From contig JAEDLI010000056.1 in NCBI GenBank assembly GCA_016295375.1, positions 1 through 15,103 of the forward strand: 15,103 nucleotides of DNA, in the 5' to 3' direction. Shown here piece by piece: positions 1 to 6,534 of this stretch. The position numbers were made by a program, and so were the translations under genes. The stretch comes from Fibrobacter sp. Its GTDB lineage: Bacteria > Fibrobacterota > Fibrobacteria > Fibrobacterales > Fibrobacteraceae. Within the stretch, counting starts at the first letter, position 1. The number at the start of each line of letters is the position of its first letter. The notes under the pieces are model-generated. The model was not told where the DNA came from. It ran no database searches and saw only the letters and a program-made list of their open reading frames with translations.

Positions 1-552
1 CGTAGTCGGAGTCACCTTGGTAGGCCTGGATACCGCCGGCCACGCACAGAATGATATACTTGCCCAGGTTGGCGTCAATTCCCGGCAAGATACGTTCCTG
101 CAGGTTCCAGAAACCGTAGGACTTTTTGCCTTCACCGGTTTTCAGCCAGTCGTTGTAGTTGTCAGACTCGTTGATGCTGTAGGACTTCTGCTTCTCTTCG
201 TTGGTAAAGGTGACTATGTCGTTGCAGTCGGCGTCTTCGTCGCAGCTGAACTTGAGAGATCCACCGTAGCCGCCCACGGCGGCACTCACGAAAAAGACGC
301 TTCCCAGGCGGTAGGTGGCGGCGATGTTTCCGCCGCCGCCGTTCATCTGTTTGATGTTGTCCGCGTCGCCGTTGTGGGCCCAGAATCCGGAGACCGCCAC
401 TTCGAATTCGGTAACGGCACTATCCGAGGTGGCCCTGTGGGTCACGGGAGCGGGCATGGAGGCCGCACCCATAGAATGGAGAGTGGGGGGGGGCAGGCCG
501 TTATCGCCATGAGTATCAAGCCGATAGCGAAAAACTGGACGCGTTTCTTCAT
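1..552 (-). pseudogene. Lipoprotein / outer-membrane-like protein, 5' part, frameshifted at a C9 tract (possibly phase-variable)
   Basis: The gene runs off the left edge of the window. It starts at ATG 552-550 with an AAGGAG site (559-564, spacing 6). The first 20 residues form a lipoprotein signal peptide (MKKR, hydrophobic core, lipobox ITAC). Directly after the lipobox cysteine comes a run of nine C (485-493 on the minus strand), and the starting frame then ends at a TGA within about 20 codons. If the run had ten or seven C, the frame would stay open to the window edge for about 160 more residues. That part (beginning near MGAASMPAPVTH) alternates Gly, aromatic and polar residues (YRLGSVFFVSAAVGGYGG), which suggests a surface beta-strand protein; I do not recognise the family. 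The break could be a real mutation, slipped-strand ON/OFF switching, or a homopolymer sequencing error. Confidence 0.7.
485..493 (-). repeat. Homopolymeric C9 tract inside a lipoprotein gene
   Basis: Nine consecutive G on the plus strand (C on the coding strand) lie immediately after the lipobox cysteine codon. The reading frames before and after differ by one base (+1 or -2). Tracts of this type in the 5' part of surface-protein genes are the classical substrate of slipped-strand phase variation. Confidence 0.9.
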
Positions 553-686
553 TTTCCACTCCTTGTAAAAGAATCTCCAGCCTCAAAGACAGTAAACAGT
601 GCTTTTAAAGGAAAGTCCCCTTGGGTTGGACATTTTTTCTAACTTTTTCCGCACAAAATCCCTTTTTTTACGACAAGGAGTTCAAC

Positions 687-2171
687 ATGGGTGGCTTTTG
701 CGGAGTGGTTTCTAAAGAAGATTGCGTCAGCGACCTCTTTTTCGGGACCGACTACCATTCACATCTCGGAACGCATCGCGGCGGCATGGCGGTGCTGAAA
801 TCCAACGGAACGTTCCACCGCTCCATCCACAACATCCAGAACACTCCCTTCCGCAGCAAGTTCGAGCACGACCTGGCCACCTTCTCGGGCAACATGGGCA
901 TTGGCGTTATTTCGGATACAGACCCGCAGCCGCTGGTCATGACCTCCAAGCTCGGTACGTTCGCCATTGTGACAGTGGGCTTGATTACGAATATCGAAGA
1001 AATCAAGAACGAGCTTTTCAAGAACAACTGCATGCAGCTCCAGTATTCCACCACCAGTGGAATGGTTGGGCCCACCGAAGTGGTGTCCGCCCTCATTGCT
1101 ACTCAGGATTCCATCGTCGACGGTCTCAAGTATGTCCATGAAAAGGTCAGGGGCAGCTGCTCCATTCTTTTGATGGACGAAAAAGGCAAGTTCTACGCCA
1201 GCCGCGACAGATGGGGCCGCACGCCTATCGTGCTGGGCAAAAAAGACGGTGCCATGATTGCCCTGCAAGAGAGCTGCGCCCTCCAGAACTTGGGCTACGA
1301 GCACGTCCGCGACCTGGGCCCGGGTGAAGTGGTGGAACTCACTCCCGATGGCGACAGCACGCTGGTCAAGCCCGGCGACAAGATGGCCATCTGCTCTTTC
1401 CTCTGGGTCTATTACGGTTACCCCGCTTCCTGCTACGAAGGACGCAACGTGGAAATGACCCGCTACCGCTGCGGTTCCGCCCTTGCAAAACGCACTCCTA
1501 CCGAAGCCGATGCCGCCTGCGGAATTCCCGACTCCGGAACCTCCCACGCCTTGGGCTATGCCCACGAGGCCGGCATCAAGTTCGCCCGCCCCTTCGTCAA
1601 GTACACGCCGACCTGGGCCCGTTCCTTCATGCCGCAAGACCAGAAACAGCGCGAGCGCGTGGCATCCATGAAACTCATCCCCATTCCGGGACTCATCAAG
1701 GACCGCCGTCTGGTGTTCTGCGACGACTCCATCGTCCGTGGCACCCAGCTCGGCAAGCAGGCCCAAAAGCTCTACTCCCTGGGCTGTACAGAAACCCACA
1801 TGCGTATCGCCTGCCCGCCTCTCGTGTTCCCCTGCAAGTTCATCAACTTCTCCCGCAGCAAGAACGAATACGACCTGATTACCCGCCGTTACATCCGCGA
1901 CCAGGAAGGCGAACATCCGGACTTGGAAAAATACACCGACCCCGATAGCGATGCCTACAAGGGCATGGTGGAATACATCCGCCAGAAGCTGAACCTCACG
2001 ACCCTTGCGTTCCAGCGTATCGACGACCTGATACACGCCATCGGGCTCCCGGCCGAACAACTATGCACCTTCTGCTGGACCGGCAAGGACTACGCCGAAA
2101 CCGGCGACTGCTACCACTGCCCCTGCGAAGGCGGCGAGTGCACCTGCCACTCCAAGAAAGACAAGGAATAG
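687..2171 (+). CDS. purF: Amidophosphoribosyltransferase (PurF-like, Bacteroidetes/Fibrobacter type)
   Basis: Predicted first committed enzyme of purine synthesis: glutamine plus PRPP to 5-phosphoribosylamine, cytosolic. The start is ATG 687 with AAGGAG at 675-680 (spacing 6), giving 494 residues; the open frame extends further upstream but without a start of comparable quality. The N-terminus MGGFCGVVS fits a class II glutamine amidotransferase with Cys5 as nucleophile after removal of a four-residue propeptide. The phosphoribosyl-binding loop is FCDDSIVRGT (residues 344-353). The C-terminus has LCTFCWTG followed by a Cys-rich tail, reminiscent of the C-terminal cysteine pair that binds an Fe-S cluster in B. 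subtilis-type PurF. The canonical RYST motif of the glutaminase domain is replaced by GIGVISDTDPQPL, which from memory is typical of a divergent Bacteroidetes-like branch. It is divergent from the lipoprotein gene on its left. A specialised paralogue of PurF is possible. Confidence 0.82.
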   Translation: MGGFCGVVSKEDCVSDLFFGTDYHSHLGTHRGGMAVLKSNGTFHRSIHNIQNTPFRSKFEHDLATFSGNMGIGVISDTDPQPLVMTSKLGTFAIVTVGLITNIEEIKNELFKNNCMQLQYSTTSGMVGPTEVVSALIATQDSIVDGLKYVHEKVRGSCSILLMDEKGKFYASRDRWGRTPIVLGKKDGAMIALQESCALQNLGYEHVRDLGPGEVVELTPDGDSTLVKPGDKMAICSFLWVYYGYPASCYEGRNVEMTRYRCGSALAKRTPTEADAACGIPDSGTSHALGYAHEAGIKFARPFVKYTPTWARSFMPQDQKQRERVASMKLIPIPGLIKDRRLVFCDDSIVRGTQLGKQAQKLYSLGCTETHMRIACPPLVFPCKFINFSRSKNEYDLITRRYIRDQEGEHPDLEKYTDPDSDAYKGMVEYIRQKLNLTTLAFQRIDDLIHAIGLPAEQLCTFCWTGKDYAETGDCYHCPCEGGECTCHSKKDKE

Positions 2172-2180
2172 TCCAAAATA

Positions 2181-2341
2181 GGGCACCTCTAAGAAATTGC
2201 TTTGATGAGAAAATTTGAGCGAAACCGAGTGCAGGCAGGAACGAAAAGTGGCGAATACTGGAGGTATTTGTCACTTTGAGTGACGAAACTGCACGATGCG
2301 TTGCAGCCAAATTTTTGAAAATGAATTTTTAGAGGTGGCCC
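2181..2341. repeat. 161-bp nested palindrome with terminal inverted repeats (MITE-like)
   Basis: The ends are inverted copies: GGGCACCTCTAAGAAATT (2181-2198) and the complement of 2324-2341, which reads GGGCCACCTCTAAAAATT. Further complementary pairs lie on the same axis near 2261: AAATTTG 2211-2217 with CAAATTT 2308-2314, GTGCAG 2229-2234 with CTGCAC 2289-2294, AAAGTG 2245-2250 with CACTTT 2272-2277, and AATAC/GTATT around a TGGAG loop. There is no coding capacity. It lies 9 bases after the purF stop codon, so the transcript would fold into one long imperfect hairpin. It could be a non-autonomous transposable element or a dispersed structured repeat that also protects or ends the purF mRNA. 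Confidence 0.7.
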
Positions 2342-2343
2342 GT

Positions 2344-2370
2344 AATAAAAAAGGGGGAAGAATCCCCCTC
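2344..2370 (-). terminator. Intrinsic terminator, minus strand
   Basis: On the minus strand a stem AGGGGGA / TCCCCCT (2352-2369, four-base loop) is followed by TTTTTTAT. The U-run lies only on the minus-strand side, so it would stop transcription from the broken lipoprotein gene at 2614-3147, not from purF. Confidence 0.65.
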
Positions 2371-2378
2371 GTCAAAGC

Positions 2379-2480
2379 CTTGCCTAGGTATCATCCTGAG
2401 CGAAGGCGCGATGCGCCGAAGTCGAAGGATCTAAGGCAAGTCTTTGCCTACCCCCACGCCTAGGGGCCCTGCCCCTAAGA
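2379..2480. repeat. Cluster of GC-rich palindromic repeats
   Basis: Two hairpin elements lie side by side. The first has outer arms CTTGCCTAG (2379-2387) and CTAAGGCAAG (2431-2440) around TCATCCTGAGCGAAGG...GAAGTCGAAGGATC, with an inner stem GGCGC-GAT-GCGCC. The TCATCCTG...AGGATC ends are shared by a widespread class of intergenic repeats and recur at 13101-13132. The second is TAGGGGC-CCT-GCCCCTA (2461-2477), a perfect 7-bp hairpin. Nothing coding is seen from here to the gene end at 2614; 2500-2613 is plain AT-rich DNA. Confidence 0.6.
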
Positions 2481-2613
2481 CCCCCGACCAAGGTGGGGAT
2501 CTACATTTCTATCCGAGAAAAAAATGATGCTTGATTTTAGCTACACTATTTTATCATAGCAAAACAATGTGAAGGCAATTTCATTGCGAGTAGCATCATA
2601 AGATTTCGATTTT

Positions 2614-3147
2614 TTATAAGTTTAAAACTTTGATTGTAACTCGCGTGTTTTTCTGTTCATCTCCGTACCCACCAAGACCAAATACATATACATTTATAGA
2701 AAAAGAAAGCCCATTATATAGAATATATGCATTAACATCTATATAGTTGGAGGCTTGTGCATCTACATTAACATTTGAAAAACCTTTATCTCTTAATTTC
2801 GTCTCAAGTAAAGTTGAAAATTCAACTATATCATCAAAACGCTGTTCAAATTCGCTTTCTATGCTATTGAGCGATCCATTCCAAACTAAATTTGAACCAT
2901 AAAATTCCTTAATAACAGGCGCTACATACAATCAGCAACCTTTTCAATATCTCCGAATAAATAGACCTTTTCCGGCGTATTCGTATTATTTGTAGCGGTA
3001 TCAGCAGGCGTTATCGGATTCGCAGGATTATCGGGAGCAGTCGCTCCCCCGCCAGAACTGGACGATTCGGAGCAGGCGGTCATGGCGACCATCGTCGCAC
3101 AAAATCCAAAGGCAATCAGTCCTTTAGAGAAGGAAGGACTTTTTCAT
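2614..3147 (-). pseudogene. Lipoprotein of unknown function, broken by two frameshifts
   Basis: The start is ATG 3147-3145 with AGGAG at 3154-3158 (spacing 6). The initial frame reads MKKSFLL and stops. Removing one base in the CTTCCTTC run (near 3130-3138) restores a typical lipoprotein start: KGLIAFGFCATMVAMTAC followed by SESSSSGGG, a Ser/Gly linker of Fibrobacter type. That frame continues to about 2927 (ending EKVADCM) and hits TAG. A second one-base shift there joins it to a 105-codon frame (2614-2931) containing VIKEFYGSN, an acidic helical segment and a terminal strand-rich part. The mature part has no family I recognise. Promoter-side signals are intact and both frames look selected, so the breaks are either recent or sequence errors. 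The shorter frame should not be read as a separate gene: its apparent start is a TTG without SD. Confidence 0.65.
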
Positions 3148-3211
3148 AAAATTCTCCTATCGGTCAAGAGTCCGTATGCCAATATAACTAAAAGGCGAGC
3201 TTATCGGCAAA

Positions 3212-3547
3212 TTATTTCTTTGCGCAAGGGAAAAACATATCGAAATCGCGTTGAATTCGTTCCCCCGTGGACCTATAGAAATTATCCCCAAGGTAGTAGT
3301 CGCAGACGGTTTCCCTCATTCGAGTGAATTCCTTGAGGCTGTGCTTGCCTCGCTGAGCCTCAATCGTAAGGTCAATTAGCTCCAGAGCCCTAAAAACAGC
3401 CCTTTCAACCTGGTTCTGGTTTCCTTTTGCCTTCCAACGGTTCGCACGCGAGATTTCACTGCCGATATTCAGCATCTGCATCGACAACGGCATTTCGGCC
3501 CATCGTCCCGCCGCTAGTTCCTTGTGTTGAACGTTCTCTACTTGCAT
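3212..3547 (-). CDS. Conserved hypothetical protein, partner of the DUF5674-like gene
   Basis: A 111-residue, mostly helical, charged protein without signal peptide or membrane segment. Its middle reads AEMPLSMQMLNIGSEISRA, then a helical stretch ending LELIDLTIEAQR and VCDYYLGDNFY. I recall similar small proteins from anaerobes but cannot assign a function. The ATG (3547-3545) overlaps the end of the upstream gene by 10 bases and has no SD at a usual distance, so translation is probably coupled to that gene. It is shorter than 120 residues, cytosolic, and second in a two-gene unit; a toxin-antitoxin-like or regulatory pair is a possibility only. A later internal start at the Met of AEMPL cannot be excluded. 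Confidence 0.7.
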   Translation of the reverse strand: MQVENVQHKELAAGRWAEMPLSMQMLNIGSEISRANRWKAKGNQNQVERAVFRALELIDLTIEAQRGKHSLKEFTRMRETVCDYYLGDNFYRSTGERIQRDFDMFFPCAKK

Positions 3548-3876
3548 AAGGAATTGATTATATCCTTGATTTTTTCCTGAATGATAGGATCTTCGACGCC
3601 GCGGCTACGATTCCCCTGATTAGGACGAATATTGATTAATGAGTCAAATTCAAGGAAGTCATCCCCACCCATTTCTGGATAAAGGTTGAAGCCCCAAAGA
3701 TTCTCTTGTTTGGACCCTTCCTGCAAAAGAAGAGTTTCCAAGTCGGCATGCATTTCTGCATCCAAAGCAATTTTTCCTTCGGCAACATCGACGACGCCCT
3801 TGACCATATCGCCAAAGTAATGCGTCTGCAATTCCAACAGAATTTTCTTGTCAAACGGTTCAGAATAGATTACCAT
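3538..3876 (-). CDS. DUF5674-like protein
   Basis: A 112-residue cytosolic protein. It resembles, from memory, the DUF5674 family: VKGVVDVAEGKIALDAEMHAD (residues 25-45), LWGFNLYP (60-67) and SLINIRPNQGNRSRGVEDP (79-97) are the recognisable conserved blocks. The function of the family is unknown to me. I chose ATG 3876-3874 over an upstream TTG because the family begins close to MVIYSEPF and because a perfect TATAAT box ends 8 bases before this ATG, so the mRNA would be nearly leaderless; there is no SD. It is the first gene of an overlapping pair with the 111-residue gene. Assignment is by motif memory, so moderately sure. Confidence 0.72.
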   Translation of the reverse strand: MVIYSEPFDKKILLELQTHYFGDMVKGVVDVAEGKIALDAEMHADLETLLLQEGSKQENLWGFNLYPEMGGDDFLEFDSLINIRPNQGNRSRGVEDPIIQEKIKDIINSLCK

Positions 3877-3884
3877 ACAAAACA

Positions 3885-3912
3885 ATTATAACAATATAGT
3901 GTTTCAGCAACA
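3885..3912 (-). promoter_or_regulatory. Promoter of the DUF5674-like pair (leaderless)
   Basis: On the minus strand, TATAAT (3885-3890) is preceded by TGTTGC (3907-3912) with a 16-base spacer. The distance from TATAAT to the ATG is 8 bases, so transcription would begin at or next to the start codon. Confidence 0.5.
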
Positions 3913-4001
3913 CCCATTTTGCACGCTTTTTTCAGCGAATCAATGCATTTTTTGATTTTTTTCTTTTTCAAAAGGCACCGAGGTTCCATTTTTCCTCGCC
4001 T

Positions 4002-4029
4002 TTGACAAAGGTATCGTTTTTTTTACATT
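4002..4029 (+). promoter_or_regulatory. Promoter of the secreted-protein gene at 4051
   Basis: TTGACA (4002-4007) is followed after 16 bases by TACATT (4024-4029), about 20 bases before the ATG. Immediately upstream, CGAGG and CCTCG (about 3979-3999) can form a hairpin that overlaps the promoter approach; its role is unclear. Confidence 0.5.
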
Positions 4030-4050
4030 GCGTCGTAAAAAAGGCTATAT

Positions 4051-4950
4051 ATGCGCTATTTTCTTTTCCTTTTGTTCCTTGTCCCAACAGTCCACGCCAT
4101 CACCTGCACGGAAGGGCTGCTGATGCTTCAAAAAAGCATATTCGGACTTTATTTTAATGAAGACGCCTCCTTTGACGGTTTCCGAGTGAATTACATAAAC
4201 AGTGAAGATTTTGAATCACAGAAATTAATATATGAAAAAGAGAAAATCTTAAAAATAAATGAATCTTTCAATCAAGGAAAGTTCAATTCAGATACAAGCT
4301 TATTTTTCTATCTAATAAACGATATCTCAAACCCAGCCGACAGTAGCATAGCCTATAAAAAAAGTTTTCTTGGCGACACTGTAGTTATCGAAGCAATCGT
4401 CGATGAACCAGATTACGAAGAAGATTCACGCATCTCACAACAATCTATCAAGATGTTTAAGAACGGCGTAATTAATAGATCTTGGGAATCTAATGGAGAA
4501 AACGACTCTTACGAAGGGGTCACCGAAATCATCCTGAAAAACGATACTTTGTTCAGATTAGATCTCGGCTCAGAAGACGGAGCACCGATGGACACTGTCG
4601 ATCTTCATTTTTATGTTGCCGAGAAGGACAACAAACACATATGCCATGAATACTATAAAGTTTATGACTGTTGGTCAAATTCATGTTCCGACAAAAAAGG
4701 AAATTCCGTCAAAAAAGGTGACATAGGTCAATCTTACGACCAAACTATCACAGAAACAGAAAAAGGCTTTGTAATTGAGCAAGTTCAAAAAGAGGAAATA
4801 CACCAATGGTATGTTGGTTACTCAAATACGAGTACAACATCCATTGCAAAGCGACCTGCCGCAAAGATGAACAGACACCGCCGTACCCTCTACTTTGACA
4901 CCAAGGGACGGAAACATCAGAAAACTGTTCCCTACAGAGTGTTTTTCTAA
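4051..4950 (+). CDS. Secreted protein of unknown function
   Basis: A 299-residue protein with a short signal peptide (MRYFLFLLFLVPTVHA, likely cleavage after VHA) and no lipobox, so probably periplasmic or exported. The mature part is acidic in the first two thirds (many Asp/Glu/Asn) and basic at the end (RHRRTLYFDTKGRKHQK). Four cysteines near CHEYYKVYDCWSNSC and the N-terminus could form disulfides. I recognise no domain. The start has a weak AAGG six bases upstream and a good promoter at 4002-4029. Base composition is clearly more AT-rich than purF and the trp genes, as for its neighbours, which suggests accessory or transferred DNA. It converges on the FISUC gene with almost no space between the stop codons and no terminator visible. 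Confidence 0.7.
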   Translation: MRYFLFLLFLVPTVHAITCTEGLLMLQKSIFGLYFNEDASFDGFRVNYINSEDFESQKLIYEKEKILKINESFNQGKFNSDTSLFFYLINDISNPADSSIAYKKSFLGDTVVIEAIVDEPDYEEDSRISQQSIKMFKNGVINRSWESNGENDSYEGVTEIILKNDTLFRLDLGSEDGAPMDTVDLHFYVAEKDNKHICHEYYKVYDCWSNSCSDKKGNSVKKGDIGQSYDQTITETEKGFVIEQVQKEEIHQWYVGYSNTSTTSIAKRPAAKMNRHRRTLYFDTKGRKHQKTVPYRVFF

Positions 4951-4951
4951 T

Positions 4952-5503
4952 TCAGTCTTTCAAGCAGCGGACACTGACACCGGCGTCCTTGTAGTTTTCG
5001 AACAATGTCGCGGCGTCGTTTTCGTAACGCAAAACCAAGGTGATCGACTCGTCGTCATCGACCTCGGTGGCGCTCCAGAAGAAGGCTCCCGAACTGACAA
5101 ACGACTGATGAGTCTTGCCCTTTTGCGGGAGGCGCACGCCGCCCGGCAATGCGGTAAAGCCGTAATCGTCGGTGCCGTCTTTGTAACGCCCCTTATCGCT
5201 CCAAGTATTCGTGGCCTTGAGAATCTTCCCTGCCGTGGCAGAGTCTCCGACAAATTCAATCTGCGTATTCCATTCCGCCTGACGCGGCAAGCGCCAGCCG
5301 CCAGGGCACACTGTCTTCGCTTCGTCCCAAGAATAACGACAGCCGTACAAGGTAAGGTATTCCATTTCTCCGCAGATGCTGTTGGCCGTTTCATAATCAA
5401 GGTTTTCGGCCATCCAAACTCGATTGCCAATTTTCACGGTCTTGTAAGTCTTGCCGTCGCGCGAGTCCTTGAGTTTCATATCGGCACAAAAGTATTTTTT
5501 CAC
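4952..5503 (-). CDS. Fibrobacter succinogenes major paralogous (FISUC) domain protein
   Basis: Nearly the whole 183-residue product is one FISUC domain (TIGR02145/PF09603): KTVKIGNRVWMAENLDY (21-37), YGCRYSWDEAKTVCPGGWRLP (53-73), DDYGFTALPGGVR, AFFWSATE and a terminal VRCLKD. Such domains are abundant in Fibrobacter exported proteins, usually behind a signal peptide; their molecular role is not established. Here the longest start is GTG 5503 (a stop lies two codons upstream), giving MKKYFCADMK with no signal peptide; ATG 5479 is an alternative. No clear SD is present. It may be a detached or truncated domain of a once longer exported protein, or a cytosolic paralogue. The domain call is secure, the start is not. 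Confidence 0.85.
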   Translation of the reverse strand: MKKYFCADMKLKDSRDGKTYKTVKIGNRVWMAENLDYETANSICGEMEYLTLYGCRYSWDEAKTVCPGGWRLPRQAEWNTQIEFVGDSATAGKILKATNTWSDKGRYKDGTDDYGFTALPGGVRLPQKGKTHQSFVSSGAFFWSATEVDDDESITLVLRYENDAATLFENYKDAGVSVRCLKD

Positions 5504-5571
5504 GACCTAGCTCACATAATAAACGATAAAATGCACCCGTTTTCGGGCGCATGATTTCATATTTAGAACAA

Positions 5572-5603
5572 ACAAAAAGCCGATGGAGACAATCCACCGG
5601 CTT
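5572..5603 (-). terminator. Intrinsic terminator of trpBA
   Basis: On the minus strand, AAGCCGGTGGA and TCCATCGGCTT (5577-5603) form an 11-bp stem with a five-base loop, followed by TTTGTTTGTT. It lies about 20 bases after the trpA stop codon. Confidence 0.85.
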
Positions 5604-5624
5604 CTCTCTCAGAAAAAATAGATT

Positions 5625-6380
5625 TTAATTCCCTGCAATTTCCTTCGCCTTCGCCTCGATTTCGGCGATGGCCTTCTTGCGACCTTCAGCGGTATCTGCA
5701 TTCGAGAGCACGATGTTCACGAACACGGAACCTGCAACCACTGCATACACATGCTTGCTGAGAACCTTGGACTGTTCACCGTTACGGATACCGAAGCCGC
5801 CGAGCACCTTGGCGCCACCCTTACCGACGGTGTCAATAAAGTCCAGGGTCGCCTGGTCAATGGTGGTTTCGCTACCGGTCGTACCTGCGCGGAGTGCGGC
5901 GTAGATGTACTTGAAGCCCTTGGAGGCCATCGTTTCGAGGCGTTCCTTGGTCATGGAAGGTGCCGCGACCGGGATGTTTTCAAGGCCGTGCTTCTTGCAA
6001 GCTTCGGTGAGGCCTTCGTCGCCGTCGAACGGCAGGTCCGGAATGATGCAGGCGGAAACGCCGGCGTCCTTGCACATCTTGACGAAGTTTTCAACGCCTG
6101 GCGTAAAAGCCAGGGAGCCGTAGGTCATGATGTAGATGGGCGTCTCGGGATGGCGCTCGTGAATCTGCTTCACGATGGCAAGTCCCTGCTTGGTGGAGTA
6201 GCCCTTTTCCAGAGCGATGGTGGAGGCCGTCTGAATCGCCGGACCGTCGGCGCTGGGGTCGCTGAAGGCAAGCTGGATTTCAAGGATGTTGGCGCCACCC
6301 TTCACAAGAGCGTCGGCGATGGCGATAGAAGTTTCTGCGTCCGGAAACCCGGCAATGAGATGAGACATTAGGTTGATCAT
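5625..6380 (-). CDS. trpA: Tryptophan synthase alpha subunit
   Basis: Cleaves indole-3-glycerol phosphate to indole and glyceraldehyde 3-phosphate; works as an alpha2beta2 complex with TrpB. The TIM-barrel landmarks are present: ILEIQLAFSDPSADGP (32-47) with the catalytic pair Glu34 and Asp45 (E. coli Glu49 and Asp60, same spacing), IIPDLPFDGDEG, YIYAALRAGTTGS and GGFGIRN. At 251 residues it is short: the first strand (SHLIAGFPD) begins at residue 6, so the N-terminal helix of the usual 265-270-residue enzyme is missing. Starts at residue 1 (6380) or residue 5 (6368) are both possible, and neither has an SD. It is separated from trpB by a 149-base repeat-bearing spacer and followed directly by a strong terminator. 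Confidence 0.95.
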   Translation of the reverse strand: MINLMSHLIAGFPDAETSIAIADALVKGGANILEIQLAFSDPSADGPAIQTASTIALEKGYSTKQGLAIVKQIHERHPETPIYIMTYGSLAFTPGVENFVKMCKDAGVSACIIPDLPFDGDEGLTEACKKHGLENIPVAAPSMTKERLETMASKGFKYIYAALRAGTTGSETTIDQATLDFIDTVGKGGAKVLGGFGIRNGEQSKVLSKHVYAVVAGSVFVNIVLSNADTAEGRKKAIAEIEAKAKEIAGN

Positions 6381-6407
6381 AATTAAGCCGTAAGAAAAGG
6401 TTGTCGG

Positions 6408-6534
6408 TTGTTAGAGATAAGAGATTAGAGGCTAGAGACTAGTGAGGATAATCGCGGCTTCGCCGCCTTTATAAAAAAGTAGTTTACGCATGACATTATC
6501 CCTAGATCCTAGATTCTAGCCCCTAGTCTCTATT
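6408..6534. repeat. Word-array repeat with GC hairpin core, trpB-trpA spacer
   Basis: Most of the spacer consists of degenerate short words. On the plus strand, TTAGAGATAAGAGATTAGAG / GCTAGAGACTAG (6410-6442) is followed by the hairpin CGCGGCTTCGCCGCC (6453-6467), then by complementary words CCTAGATCCTAGATTCTAG / CCCCTAGTCTC (6501-6530). The two arms are complementary (AGAGACTAG with CTAGTCTCT), so the whole is a large imperfect palindrome around a GC hairpin. The trpB stop codon lies inside the distal arm. Counterparts with different words but a similar core lie at 7782-7855 and 14750-14879. Confidence 0.65.

Noticed and set aside
17..568. Plus-strand frame of 183 codons at the left edge
   Set aside because: It is antisense to a minus-strand gene that has an SD, signal peptide and lipobox; its composition is that of a shadow frame.
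759..2060. Long minus-strand frame opposite purF (433 codons)
   Set aside because: No SD or recognisable motif; it is the complement of the GC-rich codon pattern of purF.
2379..2480. CRISPR or tRNA-like structure in the hairpin cluster
   Set aside because: The units differ in sequence, there are no regular spacers, and no tRNA cloverleaf or CCA end is present.
3082..3327. Plus-strand 81-codon frame
   Set aside because: Antisense to the lipoprotein signal-peptide region and to the 111-residue gene; no SD.
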